From positions 4,526,001 through 4,590,000 of the forward strand of contig NZ_CP061725.1 of the NCBI RefSeq assembly GCF_014764405.1: a stretch of DNA of 64,000 nucleotides, read 5' to 3'. Source of the DNA: Micromonospora craniellae. Lineage in GTDB: Bacteria; Actinomycetota; Actinomycetes; Mycobacteriales; Micromonosporaceae. Made by a program: the position numbers and the translations under genes. How positions within the stretch are numbered: position 1 is the stretch's first letter; every line of letters starts with the position of its first letter. The notes below the pieces were generated by a model. The model was not told the origin of the DNA. It saw nothing but the letters and a program-made list of their open reading frames with translations, and searched no databases. Below are positions 7,011-15,110 of this stretch, one piece after another.

Positions 7011-8678
7011 GTGACTCCCGCTGAACTAGCCGAAGCCGTCCTGGCCGCCGCTCACGCCGTCTTCACCGACCGGGGGCTGGACCGCTCCGCGCTGCCGGAA
7101 CACACGACGGTCGAGCGACCCCGCAGTCCCGAGCACGGCGACTACGCCGCCACGCTGGCGCTCCAGCTCAGCAAGAAGGTGGGAACACCCCCCCGCGAGC
7201 TGGCCACCGCGCTGGCCGCCGCGCTGGCCAGCACGGCGGGGATCAAGTCGGTGGAGATCGCGGGCCCGGGCTTCCTCAACATCCGGCTCGACGCCGCCGC
7301 CGCCGGCCAGCTCGCCCGGACCATCGTCGAGGCGGGCGAGGAGTACGGCCGTGGTGACCGGCTCACCGGCCTGAAGATCAACCTTGAGTTCGTGTCGGCC
7401 AACCCGACCGGGCCGGTGCACATCGGCGGGGTGCGGTGGGCGGCGGTCGGCGACGCGCTGAGCCGCCTGCTGCGGGCCGCCGGCGCCGAGGTCGGTACGG
7501 AGTACTACTTCAACGACGCCGGCTCGCAGATCGACCGGTTCGCCCGTTCGCTGCTCGCCGCCGCCCGGGGCGAGGCGGCCCCGGAGGACGGCTACGGCGG
7601 GGCGTACATCGCCGAGATCGCCGCCGAGGTCACCACCCGGCGGCCGGAGGTGCTGTCGCTGAACGAGGCCGCCGCCCAGGAGGTGTTCCGGGCGGAGGGC
7701 GTCGCGCTGATGTTCGAGGAGATCAAGTCCTCGCTGCGCGACTTCGGGGTGGAGTTCGATACCTACTTCAACGAGAAGGACCTGCACGACCGGGGTGAGC
7801 TGGAGCACGCCCTGACCCGGCTGCGGGAGCAGGGGCACGTCTTCGAGGCCGACGGCGCGACCTGGCTGCGCACCACCGACTTCGGCGACGACAAGGACCG
7901 GGTGCTGCGCAAGTCCAACGGCGATTGGACGTACTTCGCCGCGGACTGCGCCTACTACCTGGACAAGCGGGAGCGCGGCTTCGACCGGGTCGTGATCATG
8001 CTGGGCGCGGACCACCACGGCTACATCGGCCGGATGAAGGCGATGGCCGCCTGCTTCGGCGACGAGCCGGAGCAGACCCTGGAGATCCTCATCGGCCAGA
8101 TGGTCAACCTGGTACGCGACGGCGCGCCGGTGCGGATGAGCAAGCGCGCCGGCACCGTGGTCACCCTGGAGGACCTGGTCGACGCCATCGGCGTGGACGC
8201 CTCCCGGTACGCGCTGGCCCGCTACTCGGCCGACTCGCCGATCGACATCGACGTGGAGTTGTGGACCCGGGCCAAGAACGACAACCCGGTCCACTACGTC
8301 CAGTACGTCGCGGCCCGCACCGCCGGGGCGGCCCGCAACGCGGCCGAGATCGGGCTGAGCCGGGGCGACGCCGCCGCGTTCCACGCCGAGCTGCTCGACC
8401 ACGAGAAGGAGAACGAGCTGCTCAAGGCGCTCGCCGAGTTCCCCGCCGTGGTGGCCACCGCCGCCGAGCTGCGCGAGCCGCACCGGATCGCCCGCTACCT
8501 GGAGGAGAGCGTCGCGCAGGCGTACCACCGGTTCTACGACAACTGCCGGATCTCACCGCAGGGCGACGAGGAGATCACCGACACTCACCGGGCCCGGCTC
8601 TGGCTGAACGACGCCACCCGGGTGGTCATCGCCAACGGCCTGCGCCTGCTCGGCGTCTCGGCCCCGGAGAGGATGTGA
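7011..8678 (+). CDS. argS: Arginyl-tRNA synthetase
   Basis: The protein has 555 aa, the usual length. It charges tRNA-Arg in the cytoplasm. The N-terminal additional domain (residues 1-100) precedes the class I catalytic core. The HIGH-type motif is HIGG (about residue 137, in SANPTGPVHIGGVRW) and the KMSKS-type motif is RMSKRAGT (about residue 375). The C-terminal DALR anticodon-binding domain includes RYLEESVAQAYHRFYDNCRI. The GTG start is supported by alignment of MTPAELAEAVLAAA with family N-termini and by the leaderless-type -10. It is the first gene of argS-lysA-hom-thrC, an order shared with M. tuberculosis. Confidence 0.97.
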   Translation: MTPAELAEAVLAAAHAVFTDRGLDRSALPEHTTVERPRSPEHGDYAATLALQLSKKVGTPPRELATALAAALASTAGIKSVEIAGPGFLNIRLDAAAAGQLARTIVEAGEEYGRGDRLTGLKINLEFVSANPTGPVHIGGVRWAAVGDALSRLLRAAGAEVGTEYYFNDAGSQIDRFARSLLAAARGEAAPEDGYGGAYIAEIAAEVTTRRPEVLSLNEAAAQEVFRAEGVALMFEEIKSSLRDFGVEFDTYFNEKDLHDRGELEHALTRLREQGHVFEADGATWLRTTDFGDDKDRVLRKSNGDWTYFAADCAYYLDKRERGFDRVVIMLGADHHGYIGRMKAMAACFGDEPEQTLEILIGQMVNLVRDGAPVRMSKRAGTVVTLEDLVDAIGVDASRYALARYSADSPIDIDVELWTRAKNDNPVHYVQYVAARTAGAARNAAEIGLSRGDAAAFHAELLDHEKENELLKALAEFPAVVATAAELREPHRIARYLEESVAQAYHRFYDNCRISPQGDEEITDTHRARLWLNDATRVVIANGLRLLGVSAPERM

Positions 8679-8681
8679 CCG

Positions 8682-10094
8682 ATGCGCGCTCATGAGGCCG
8701 GTGCGCTGCACGGTGACATCGGCAACCGCGGGCCGGCGTGGCTGCGCACCCCGGCCGATGTCAACGCCCTGGTGCCGCGCCTCTGGCCGCGCAACACCCG
8801 GCGCGGCGACGACGGCGCGCTGGTGGTCGCGGGGCTGGACGTCCGCGACATCGCCGCCCGGTTCGGCACCCCGGTGTACGTCCTGGACGAGGACGACCTG
8901 CGGTCGCGCTGCCGCGACTTCCGGGCCGCCTTCCCGGACGAGGACGTGTACTACGCGGGCAAGGCGTTCCTCTGCCGCGCGGTGGTCCGGATGATCGCCG
9001 AGGAGGGCCTGTTCCTCGACGTGTGCAGCGGTGGGGAGCTGGCCGTGGCGTTGGCTGGCGGGATGCCGCCTGCGCGGATCGGCTTCCACGGCAACAACAA
9101 GTCCGTGGCCGAGCTGAGCCGGGCGCTGGACGCCGGGGTGGGCCGGATCATCGTCGACTCGTCCGCCGAGATCGACCGGCTCACCGCGCTGGCCCGCGAG
9201 CGGGGCGTCCGGCCCCGGGTGATGATCAGGGTCACCGTCGGCGTGGAGGCGCACACCCACGAGTTCATCGCCACCGCCCACGAGGACCAGAAGTTCGGCT
9301 TCTCGCTGGCCGGGGGCGCGGCGAGCGCGGCGGCGCTGCGCATCCTGGACGAGGACGTGCTGGAGCTGCGCGGGCTGCACTCGCACATCGGCTCGCAGAT
9401 CTTCGACACCAGCGGCTTCGAGGTGTCCGCCCGCCGGGTGCTCTCGCTCCAGGCCCAGATCCGCAACGCCCGTGGGGTGGAGCTGCCGGAGCTGGACCTC
9501 GGCGGCGGCTTCGGTATCGCGTACACCACCCAGGACGACCCCTCGACCCCGCACGAGCTGGCCAAGCGGCTGCGCAGGATCGTGGACGCGGAGTGCGCGG
9601 CGGAGCGGCTGGCGGTGCCGCGCGTCTCGATCGAGCCGGGTCGGGCGATCGTCGGCCCGGCCGTGTTCACCCTCTACGAGGTGGGCACCGTGAAGTCCGT
9701 GCTGTTGGGTGCCGGTGGTGACGCGTCCGACGGGCACCGTGCCTATGTCAGCGTCGACGGGGGGATGAGCGACAACATCCGGACCGCGCTCTACGACGCC
9801 GCGTACTCGGCGACGCTGGCCTCCCGGGCCACCGCCGCCGGGTCGATGCTCGCCCGCGTGGTGGGAAAGCATTGTGAGTCCGGGGACATCCTGGTGAAGG
9901 ATGAATTCCTGCCCGCCGACGTGCAGCCCGGAGATCTTGTCGCGGTACCGGGCACCGGTGCCTACTGCCGCAGCATGGCCAGCAACTACAACCACGTGCC
10001 CCGCCCCCCGGTGGTCGCGGTGCGGGACGGCCAGGCCCGGCTGATCGTTCGACGGGAGACCGAAGAGGACCTGCTCGCCTTGGATGTGGGATGA
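8682..10094 (+). CDS. lysA: Diaminopimelate decarboxylase
   Basis: The protein has 470 aa. It removes CO2 from meso-diaminopimelate to give L-lysine using PLP. The fold-type III barrel carries the PLP lysine in VYYAGKAFLCR (K94). The glycine-rich phosphate loop is LDLGGGFGIAY and the substrate segment is SIEPGRAIVG. The C-terminal catalytic Cys is in GKHCESGDILV (C398). The ATG lies 3 bp after the argS stop, and the stop overlaps the hom start (ATGA). Since meso-DAP is also a peptidoglycan component, this enzyme splits flux between lysine and the wall. Confidence 0.97.
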   Translation: MRAHEAGALHGDIGNRGPAWLRTPADVNALVPRLWPRNTRRGDDGALVVAGLDVRDIAARFGTPVYVLDEDDLRSRCRDFRAAFPDEDVYYAGKAFLCRAVVRMIAEEGLFLDVCSGGELAVALAGGMPPARIGFHGNNKSVAELSRALDAGVGRIIVDSSAEIDRLTALARERGVRPRVMIRVTVGVEAHTHEFIATAHEDQKFGFSLAGGAASAAALRILDEDVLELRGLHSHIGSQIFDTSGFEVSARRVLSLQAQIRNARGVELPELDLGGGFGIAYTTQDDPSTPHELAKRLRRIVDAECAAERLAVPRVSIEPGRAIVGPAVFTLYEVGTVKSVLLGAGGDASDGHRAYVSVDGGMSDNIRTALYDAAYSATLASRATAAGSMLARVVGKHCESGDILVKDEFLPADVQPGDLVAVPGTGAYCRSMASNYNHVPRPPVVAVRDGQARLIVRRETEEDLLALDVG

Positions 10095-11413
10095 ATCAAC
10101 CTGTGCGCCTGGCCCTGCTCGGCTGCGGCACCGTCGGCGCCGAGGTGGTGCGGCTGCTGCACGAGCAGTCGGCCGACCTCGCCGCCCGGATCGGTGCTCC
10201 GCTGGAGATCGCCGGCATCGCGGTACGCCGGCTCGGGCGTGACCGTGGTGACCTGCCGATCGACCCGGCCCTGTTCACCACGGACGCGCTCGGGCTGATC
10301 AAGCGCGACGACGTGGACGTGGTCGTCGAGGTGGTCGGCGGCATCGAACCGGCGCGCGGGTGGCTGGTGGAGGCGCTGCGGGCCGGCAAGAGCGTGGTCA
10401 CCGCCAACAAGGCGTTGCTCGCCGAGGACGGCGGCACGCTGCACGACGCGGCGGCCGAGGGCGGCGCCGACCTCTACTACGAGGCATCGGTGGCCGGGGC
10501 GATCCCGCTGCTGCGCCCGCTGCGCGAGTCGCTGCACGGCGACCGGATCACCCGCGTCACCGGCATCGTCAACGGCACCACCAACTTCATCCTCTCCGCC
10601 ATGCACGCCACCGGCGCCGGCTTTGTGGAGGCGCTGGAGGAGGCTACCGAGCTGGGGTACGCGGAGGCCGACCCGACCGCCGACGTGGAGGGCTTCGACG
10701 CTGCGGCCAAGGCGGCGATCCTCGCCTCGCTGGCCTTCCACACCCGGGTCGGTGCCGACGACGTGCACCGCGAGGGCATCACCGAGGTGACCGCCGCCGA
10801 CGTGGCCAGCGCGAAGGCGATGGGCTGCACGATCAAGCTGCTCTGCATCGCCGCGCGTGGCGCCGACGGTCAGGGGCGCGAGACGGTCAGCGTCCGGGTG
10901 CACCCGGCGATGATCCCGCTGAGCCACCCGCTGGCCGGCGTCGGCGACGCGTTCAACGCGGTCTTCGTCGAGGCCGACGCGGCCGGGCAGTTGATGTTCT
11001 ACGGGCGGGGCGCGGGAGGTTCGCCGACCGCCAGCGCGGTGCTGGGCGACGTGGTGGCGGTGGCCCGCAACCGGCTGGCCGGGGTCCGCGCGGCCAGCGA
11101 GTCCGCCTACGCCGACCTGCCGGTACGGCCGATGGGCGAGGCGCTCACCCGCTACCACATCAGTCTCGACGTGGCCGACCGTCCGGGTGTGCTGGAGGCG
11201 GTGGCCGGGGTGTTCGCCCGCCACGACGTCTCGATCGCCACCGTGCGGCAGGGGCCGGCCGCCGGCGGCGCCGGGGGAGCGGGCGAGGCGATCCTGGTCA
11301 TCGTGACCCACGTGGCGCCCGACGCGGCGCTGGCGGCGACCGTCGGGGAGCTGCGCGGGCTCGATATCGTCCGTTCGGTGGCGAGCGTGCTGCGGGTCGA
11401 GGGGGGCTCGTGA
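10091..11413 (+). CDS. hom: Homoserine dehydrogenase
   Basis: The protein has 440 aa. It reduces aspartate semialdehyde to homoserine with NAD(P)H. The Rossmann motif is LLGCGTVGAEVVRLL at the N-terminus. The catalytic region includes GIVNGTTNFILSAM and AEADPTADVEGFDAAAKAAI. A C-terminal ACT domain (about 355-440, ISLDVADRPGVLEAVAGVFA) implies feedback inhibition, usually by threonine. It overlaps lysA by 4 bp. The gap to thrC is 73 bp and holds the thrC RBS. Confidence 0.96.
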   Translation: MNQPVRLALLGCGTVGAEVVRLLHEQSADLAARIGAPLEIAGIAVRRLGRDRGDLPIDPALFTTDALGLIKRDDVDVVVEVVGGIEPARGWLVEALRAGKSVVTANKALLAEDGGTLHDAAAEGGADLYYEASVAGAIPLLRPLRESLHGDRITRVTGIVNGTTNFILSAMHATGAGFVEALEEATELGYAEADPTADVEGFDAAAKAAILASLAFHTRVGADDVHREGITEVTAADVASAKAMGCTIKLLCIAARGADGQGRETVSVRVHPAMIPLSHPLAGVGDAFNAVFVEADAAGQLMFYGRGAGGSPTASAVLGDVVAVARNRLAGVRAASESAYADLPVRPMGEALTRYHISLDVADRPGVLEAVAGVFARHDVSIATVRQGPAAGGAGGAGEAILVIVTHVAPDAALAATVGELRGLDIVRSVASVLRVEGGS

Positions 11414-11486
11414 GCGGGCGGACCGGACGCGGGAGGCTGCCGGCCGGGAGTGACCGGCGGCAGGTACGAGAAGCGAGGAGAGCCGC

Positions 11487-12536
11487 ATGTGGCGGGGTCT
11501 GATCGAGGCGTACCGGGACCGGCTGCCGGTCACCGACGCCACGCCGGTCGTCACGCTGCACGAGGGGAACACGCCGTTGTTGCCCGCGCCGGTGCTCTCC
11601 GCCCGGCTCGGCTGTGACGTCTACCTCAAGGTGGAGGGCGCGAACCCGACCGGGTCGTTCAAGGACCGGGGCATGACGATGGCCGTCTCCAAGTCGGTCG
11701 AGGCGGGCAACAAGGCGATCATCTGCGCCTCCACCGGTAACACCAGCGCCTCCGCCGCCGCGTACGCGGCCCGCGCGGGGGTGACCTGTGCGGTGCTGGT
11801 GCCGCAGGGCAAGATCGCCCTCGGCAAGCTGGCCCAGGCCCTGGTGCACGGCGCGAAGCTGCTCCAGGTCAACGGGAACTTCGACGACTGCCTGGCGCTG
11901 GCCGCCAAGCTCGCCCAGGACTACCCGGTGGCGCTGGTCAACTCGGTCAACATCGACCGGTTGCACGGTCAGAAGACGGCGGCGTTCGAGATCGTGGAGG
12001 CGCTGGGCGACGCGCCGGACATCCACTGCCTGCCGGTCGGCAACGCCGGCAACATCTCGGCCTACTGGATGGGCTACGTCGAGGACAGCGACGCCGGCAA
12101 CGCCACCCGTACCCCGAAGATGTACGGCTTCCAGGCCGCCGGTGCCGCGCCGATCGTGACCGGGCAGGTGGTGCCCGAGCCGTCCACGATCGCCACCGCC
12201 ATCCGGATCGGTAACCCGGCGAGCTGGACGAAGGCGCTGGACGCCCGCGCGGCCAGCGGCGGGCTGATCGAGGCGGTCACCGACCGGGAGATCCTGACCG
12301 CGTACCGGTTGCTCGCCCGGGAGGTCGGCGTCTTCGTGGAGCTGGGCAGCGCGGCCAGCGTGGCGGGTCTGTTGCAGCAGGCCGCCGCCGGTCGGGTGCC
12401 GGCCGGATCCACCGTGGTCTGCACGGTCACCGGGCACGGCCTGAAGGACCCGGAGTGGGCCATCACCACGGCTCCCGCGCCGGTGACCATCGCCAACGAC
12501 CCGCTGGCCGCGGCCCGCTCGCTCGACCTGGTCTGA
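11487..12536 (+). CDS. thrC: Threonine synthase
   Basis: The protein has 349 aa, the short actinobacterial type. It converts O-phosphohomoserine to threonine with PLP. The PLP lysine is in NPTGSFKDRGM (K59). The phosphate-binding loop is VGNAGNISAYW, and ASTGNTSASAAAYAARAG contacts the cofactor. The C-terminus has STVVCTVTGHGLKDPEWA. A good RBS (GAGGAGAG) precedes the ATG. It ends the aspartate-family operon. thrB lies apart, 7 kb downstream, beyond an efflux island, whereas thrC and thrB adjoin in M. tuberculosis. Confidence 0.97.
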   Translation: MWRGLIEAYRDRLPVTDATPVVTLHEGNTPLLPAPVLSARLGCDVYLKVEGANPTGSFKDRGMTMAVSKSVEAGNKAIICASTGNTSASAAAYAARAGVTCAVLVPQGKIALGKLAQALVHGAKLLQVNGNFDDCLALAAKLAQDYPVALVNSVNIDRLHGQKTAAFEIVEALGDAPDIHCLPVGNAGNISAYWMGYVEDSDAGNATRTPKMYGFQAAGAAPIVTGQVVPEPSTIATAIRIGNPASWTKALDARAASGGLIEAVTDREILTAYRLLAREVGVFVELGSAASVAGLLQQAAAGRVPAGSTVVCTVTGHGLKDPEWAITTAPAPVTIANDPLAAARSLDLV

Positions 12537-12571
12537 GGCGGCGACCCCGTTCCACCCACGTGGCCGGGCGG

Positions 12572-13138
12572 TCAGCCCCGGGGTGCGACCGCGCCGGCAA
12601 CGGTCCGGATGACCAGGCCGAGGGCCTCGTGCCGGGAGACCTCGTGGGAGGCCAGGTAGCTCCAGCCGCCGTACAACTGGGACCACAGCACCGACTGCAA
12701 CCACGGCGCGGGTAGCGCCGGGTCGATGCTGCCGTCGGCGTGTCCTCGCGCGATCATGGCGTAGAAGTCGTCGTCGCAGACCTCGGTGCCCCAGACCGGG
12801 TCCTCGACGAGCGCCGGCTCGGCGAAGACGAGCGAGAGCAGGTCACCCAGGTCGAAGTACTCGGCGCAGAGGCGGAGCAGCGCCTCGGCGCCGGTGCCGT
12901 CGGCGAGGCGGGCGCGTCCGGTGGCCTCGTTGAGCCGTCTCGCACCTTCGGCGGCGACGGCGGCCAGCAGGTCGGACCGTTCGGCGAAGTAGCGGTGCAG
13001 GGTGGTCCGACCGACCTGGGCGGCGGTGGCGATCTCGCCCAGGCTGGCGGCCTGGTTGTGCCCGAGCACCTCGATCGCGGCCTGCAGGATGGCCTGCCGG
13101 GTCCGTGCCCGGCTGCCGCTCTCGTCGGTGGTCACCAC
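12572..13138 (-). CDS. TetR family repressor of the ABC-RND efflux operon
   Basis: The protein has 188 aa from GTG 13138 (GTG 13135 is equally possible). The HTH region is ARTRQAILQAAIEVLGHNQA followed by SLGEIATAAQVGRTTLHRYF. The ligand-binding half is helical and Trp-rich near the end (WLQSVLWSQLYGGWSYLA). It is divergent from the ABC exporter gene, with a perfect inverted repeat between them, so it probably represses that operon and perhaps itself. The longer open frame to 13234 would run through the operator and is unlikely. Confidence 0.9.
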   Translation of the reverse strand: MVTTDESGSRARTRQAILQAAIEVLGHNQAASLGEIATAAQVGRTTLHRYFAERSDLLAAVAAEGARRLNEATGRARLADGTGAEALLRLCAEYFDLGDLLSLVFAEPALVEDPVWGTEVCDDDFYAMIARGHADGSIDPALPAPWLQSVLWSQLYGGWSYLASHEVSRHEALGLVIRTVAGAVAPRG

Positions 13139-13172
13139 GCCGGAAAGGCTACCAACGTACGAGTCCGGAATA

Positions 13173-13204
13173 TTGCTTGCCCGTAGTGGAACAGTAGTGT
13201 TCCA
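13173..13204 (+). promoter_or_regulatory. Efflux operon promoter overlapped by TetR operator
   Basis: TTGCTT (13173-13178) and TAGTGT (13195-13200) are spaced 16 bp. The perfect inverted repeat TGGAACA-GTAG-TGTTCCA (13187-13204) covers the -10. The GTG start at 13212 lies only 11 nt after the -10, so the mRNA leader would be 0-5 nt. Confidence 0.65.
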
Positions 13205-13211
13205 TTGCCGC

Positions 13212-15101
13212 GTGACTGCAACCGCCGTACCCACCTCGACCGAACCCGAGCCGACCGCTCAGCGGGGCCGCACCGGGCTGCTGCTGGCCTACCTCCGGCC
13301 GCACTGGCCGGCGATGCTGATCGGGCTGCTGCTCGGCCTGGTCGCCAACGCGGCCGGGCTGGCCACCCCGCTGGTGACCAAATGGGTGCTGGACACCCTC
13401 GGCGCCGGTGACTCGCTGGCCCGACCGGTCACCGTGCTGCTGGTGCTCGTGGTGGTCGGTGCCGCCATCTCGCTGTGGCAGTGGATCCTGATGGGCCGCA
13501 TCGCCGAGCAGGTGGTGCTCGACGCCCGCACCGGGGTGATCCGCCGCTACCTCGCCGCCCGGATCGACCAGCTGACCCACCGCTCTGGCGGCGAACTCGT
13601 CACCCGCGCCACCTCCGATCCCGCGCTGCTGCACGAGGCGTCCGGCAGCCTGGTCGGACTGACCAACGGAGCGCTGGCGCTGGTCGGGACGCTGGTGCTG
13701 ATGGGCACGCTCGACCTGGTGCTGCTGGGTGCCACCATGGTCGCGGTGGTCGTGGTGGCGGTGCTGATGGGACTGCTGCTGCCGTCCATCGGACGTGCCC
13801 AGGAGGCGGCCCAGGAATCGGTCGGGCGGCTCGGTGGCACCCTGGAAGGTTCGCTGCGCGCCATCCGGACGGTCAAGGCCAGCCGCGCCGAGCAGCGCCA
13901 GACGGCGGCGCTCACCACGGACGCCCGCGACGCCGCCCGGCACGGACTCCACGCCGCCCGGCGCAGCGCCCTGGTGTGGACCATCTCCTGGACCGGCATC
14001 CAGCTCGCGATCATCGTCATCCTCGGCGTCGGCGCGGCGCGGGCCGAACGTGGCCTGATCGAGGTGTCCACCCTGATCGCGTTCCTGCTCTATGCCTTCG
14101 GGCTGATGGGGCCGATCAGCGAACTCACCCAGAACCTCACCGCCATGCAGGCCGGGATCGCGGCGGCCGGTCGGCTCCGCGAGATCGAGGCGTTGGAGGC
14201 CGAACCCGGCTCGTCGCCGACCGCCACCACGCCCGCCGAGCCGGAGCCCGTCCCGCCGGGCGGCGCCGCCGGGCGTCGCGACCTCGTCGGGCCGGTGCTG
14301 ACACTCCGCGGCGTCACCGTCCGGTACGCCCCCTCGGCGCCACCCGCCGTGCGGGACATCGACCTGGATATTCCCCGTGTCGGCCACACCGCGCTGGTCG
14401 GGCCCTCCGGGGCCGGCAAGACCACGCTGTTCTCCCTGCTGCTGCGCTTCCTCGAACCGGAGCACGGTGAGGTGCTGCTCGACGGCCGGCGGTACCCGGA
14501 CCACACCCCGGCGCAGGTCCGTGGCCGACTGGCCTACGTGGAGCAGGAGGCGCCGGTGGTGCCCGGCACCATCGGGGACAACCTGCGCTTCACCCACCCG
14601 GACGCCAGCGACGACGAACTGTGGGCCGCGCTACGCGCGGTGAACCTGCACGAGAAGGTGAGCGGGCTGGAGCTCGGGCTGGACACGCCGCTGGCGGCCA
14701 CCACCGTCTCCGGTGGCGAACGGCAGCGCATCGCGCTGGCGCGGGCGGTGCTGCGTACGCCGGACGTGCTGCTGCTCGACGAGGCCACCTCGCAGGTCGA
14801 CGGCCTGACCGAGGCGGTGGTGAGCCGGTGCGTCCGGGAACGGGCCCGGGAAGGGGCGGTGGTGACGATCGCGCACCGACTCTCCACCGTGCTCGACGCC
14901 GACCAGATCGTGGTGATGGAGCGTGGGCGGATCCGTGCCGTCGGTGACCACGCCACCCTGCTGGGCACCGACGAGCTGTACCGGGACCTGGTGGCGTCGC
15001 TGCGGATCGGCACCGCCGAACCGGTGCCCGCCCCGGGCAGCGACGGGCGGACCGGGTCGGGCACACTGCTCGTGCCCTTCGAACGCCTTCCCCAGGAGTG
15101 A
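13212..15101 (+). CDS. ABC exporter, fused permease and ATPase
   Basis: The protein has 629 aa from GTG 13212 (VTATAVPTSTEPEP), chosen because it sits just after the promoter and operator; upstream codons lie across the operator. The transmembrane domain (about residues 25-310, six helices) is followed by a Pro/Gly linker and an ATPase domain with Walker A GPSGAGKTTLF, signature VSGGERQRIALARA and Walker B DVLLLDEATSQVD. It is a homodimeric or half-type multidrug/lipid exporter. A 9-bp gap leads to the RND pump gene, so the two are cotranscribed. The substrate is unknown. Confidence 0.93.
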   Translation: MTATAVPTSTEPEPTAQRGRTGLLLAYLRPHWPAMLIGLLLGLVANAAGLATPLVTKWVLDTLGAGDSLARPVTVLLVLVVVGAAISLWQWILMGRIAEQVVLDARTGVIRRYLAARIDQLTHRSGGELVTRATSDPALLHEASGSLVGLTNGALALVGTLVLMGTLDLVLLGATMVAVVVVAVLMGLLLPSIGRAQEAAQESVGRLGGTLEGSLRAIRTVKASRAEQRQTAALTTDARDAARHGLHAARRSALVWTISWTGIQLAIIVILGVGAARAERGLIEVSTLIAFLLYAFGLMGPISELTQNLTAMQAGIAAAGRLREIEALEAEPGSSPTATTPAEPEPVPPGGAAGRRDLVGPVLTLRGVTVRYAPSAPPAVRDIDLDIPRVGHTALVGPSGAGKTTLFSLLLRFLEPEHGEVLLDGRRYPDHTPAQVRGRLAYVEQEAPVVPGTIGDNLRFTHPDASDDELWAALRAVNLHEKVSGLELGLDTPLAATTVSGGERQRIALARAVLRTPDVLLLDEATSQVDGLTEAVVSRCVRERAREGAVVTIAHRLSTVLDADQIVVMERGRIRAVGDHATLLGTDELYRDLVASLRIGTAEPVPAPGSDGRTGSGTLLVPFERLPQE

Positions 15102-15110
15102 GCCACGCCG

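Noticed and set aside
10000..12540. Riboswitch or T-box control of the lysine/threonine genes
   Set aside because: Gaps are too short (3 bp, overlap, 73 bp) and no conserved riboswitch core could be seen.
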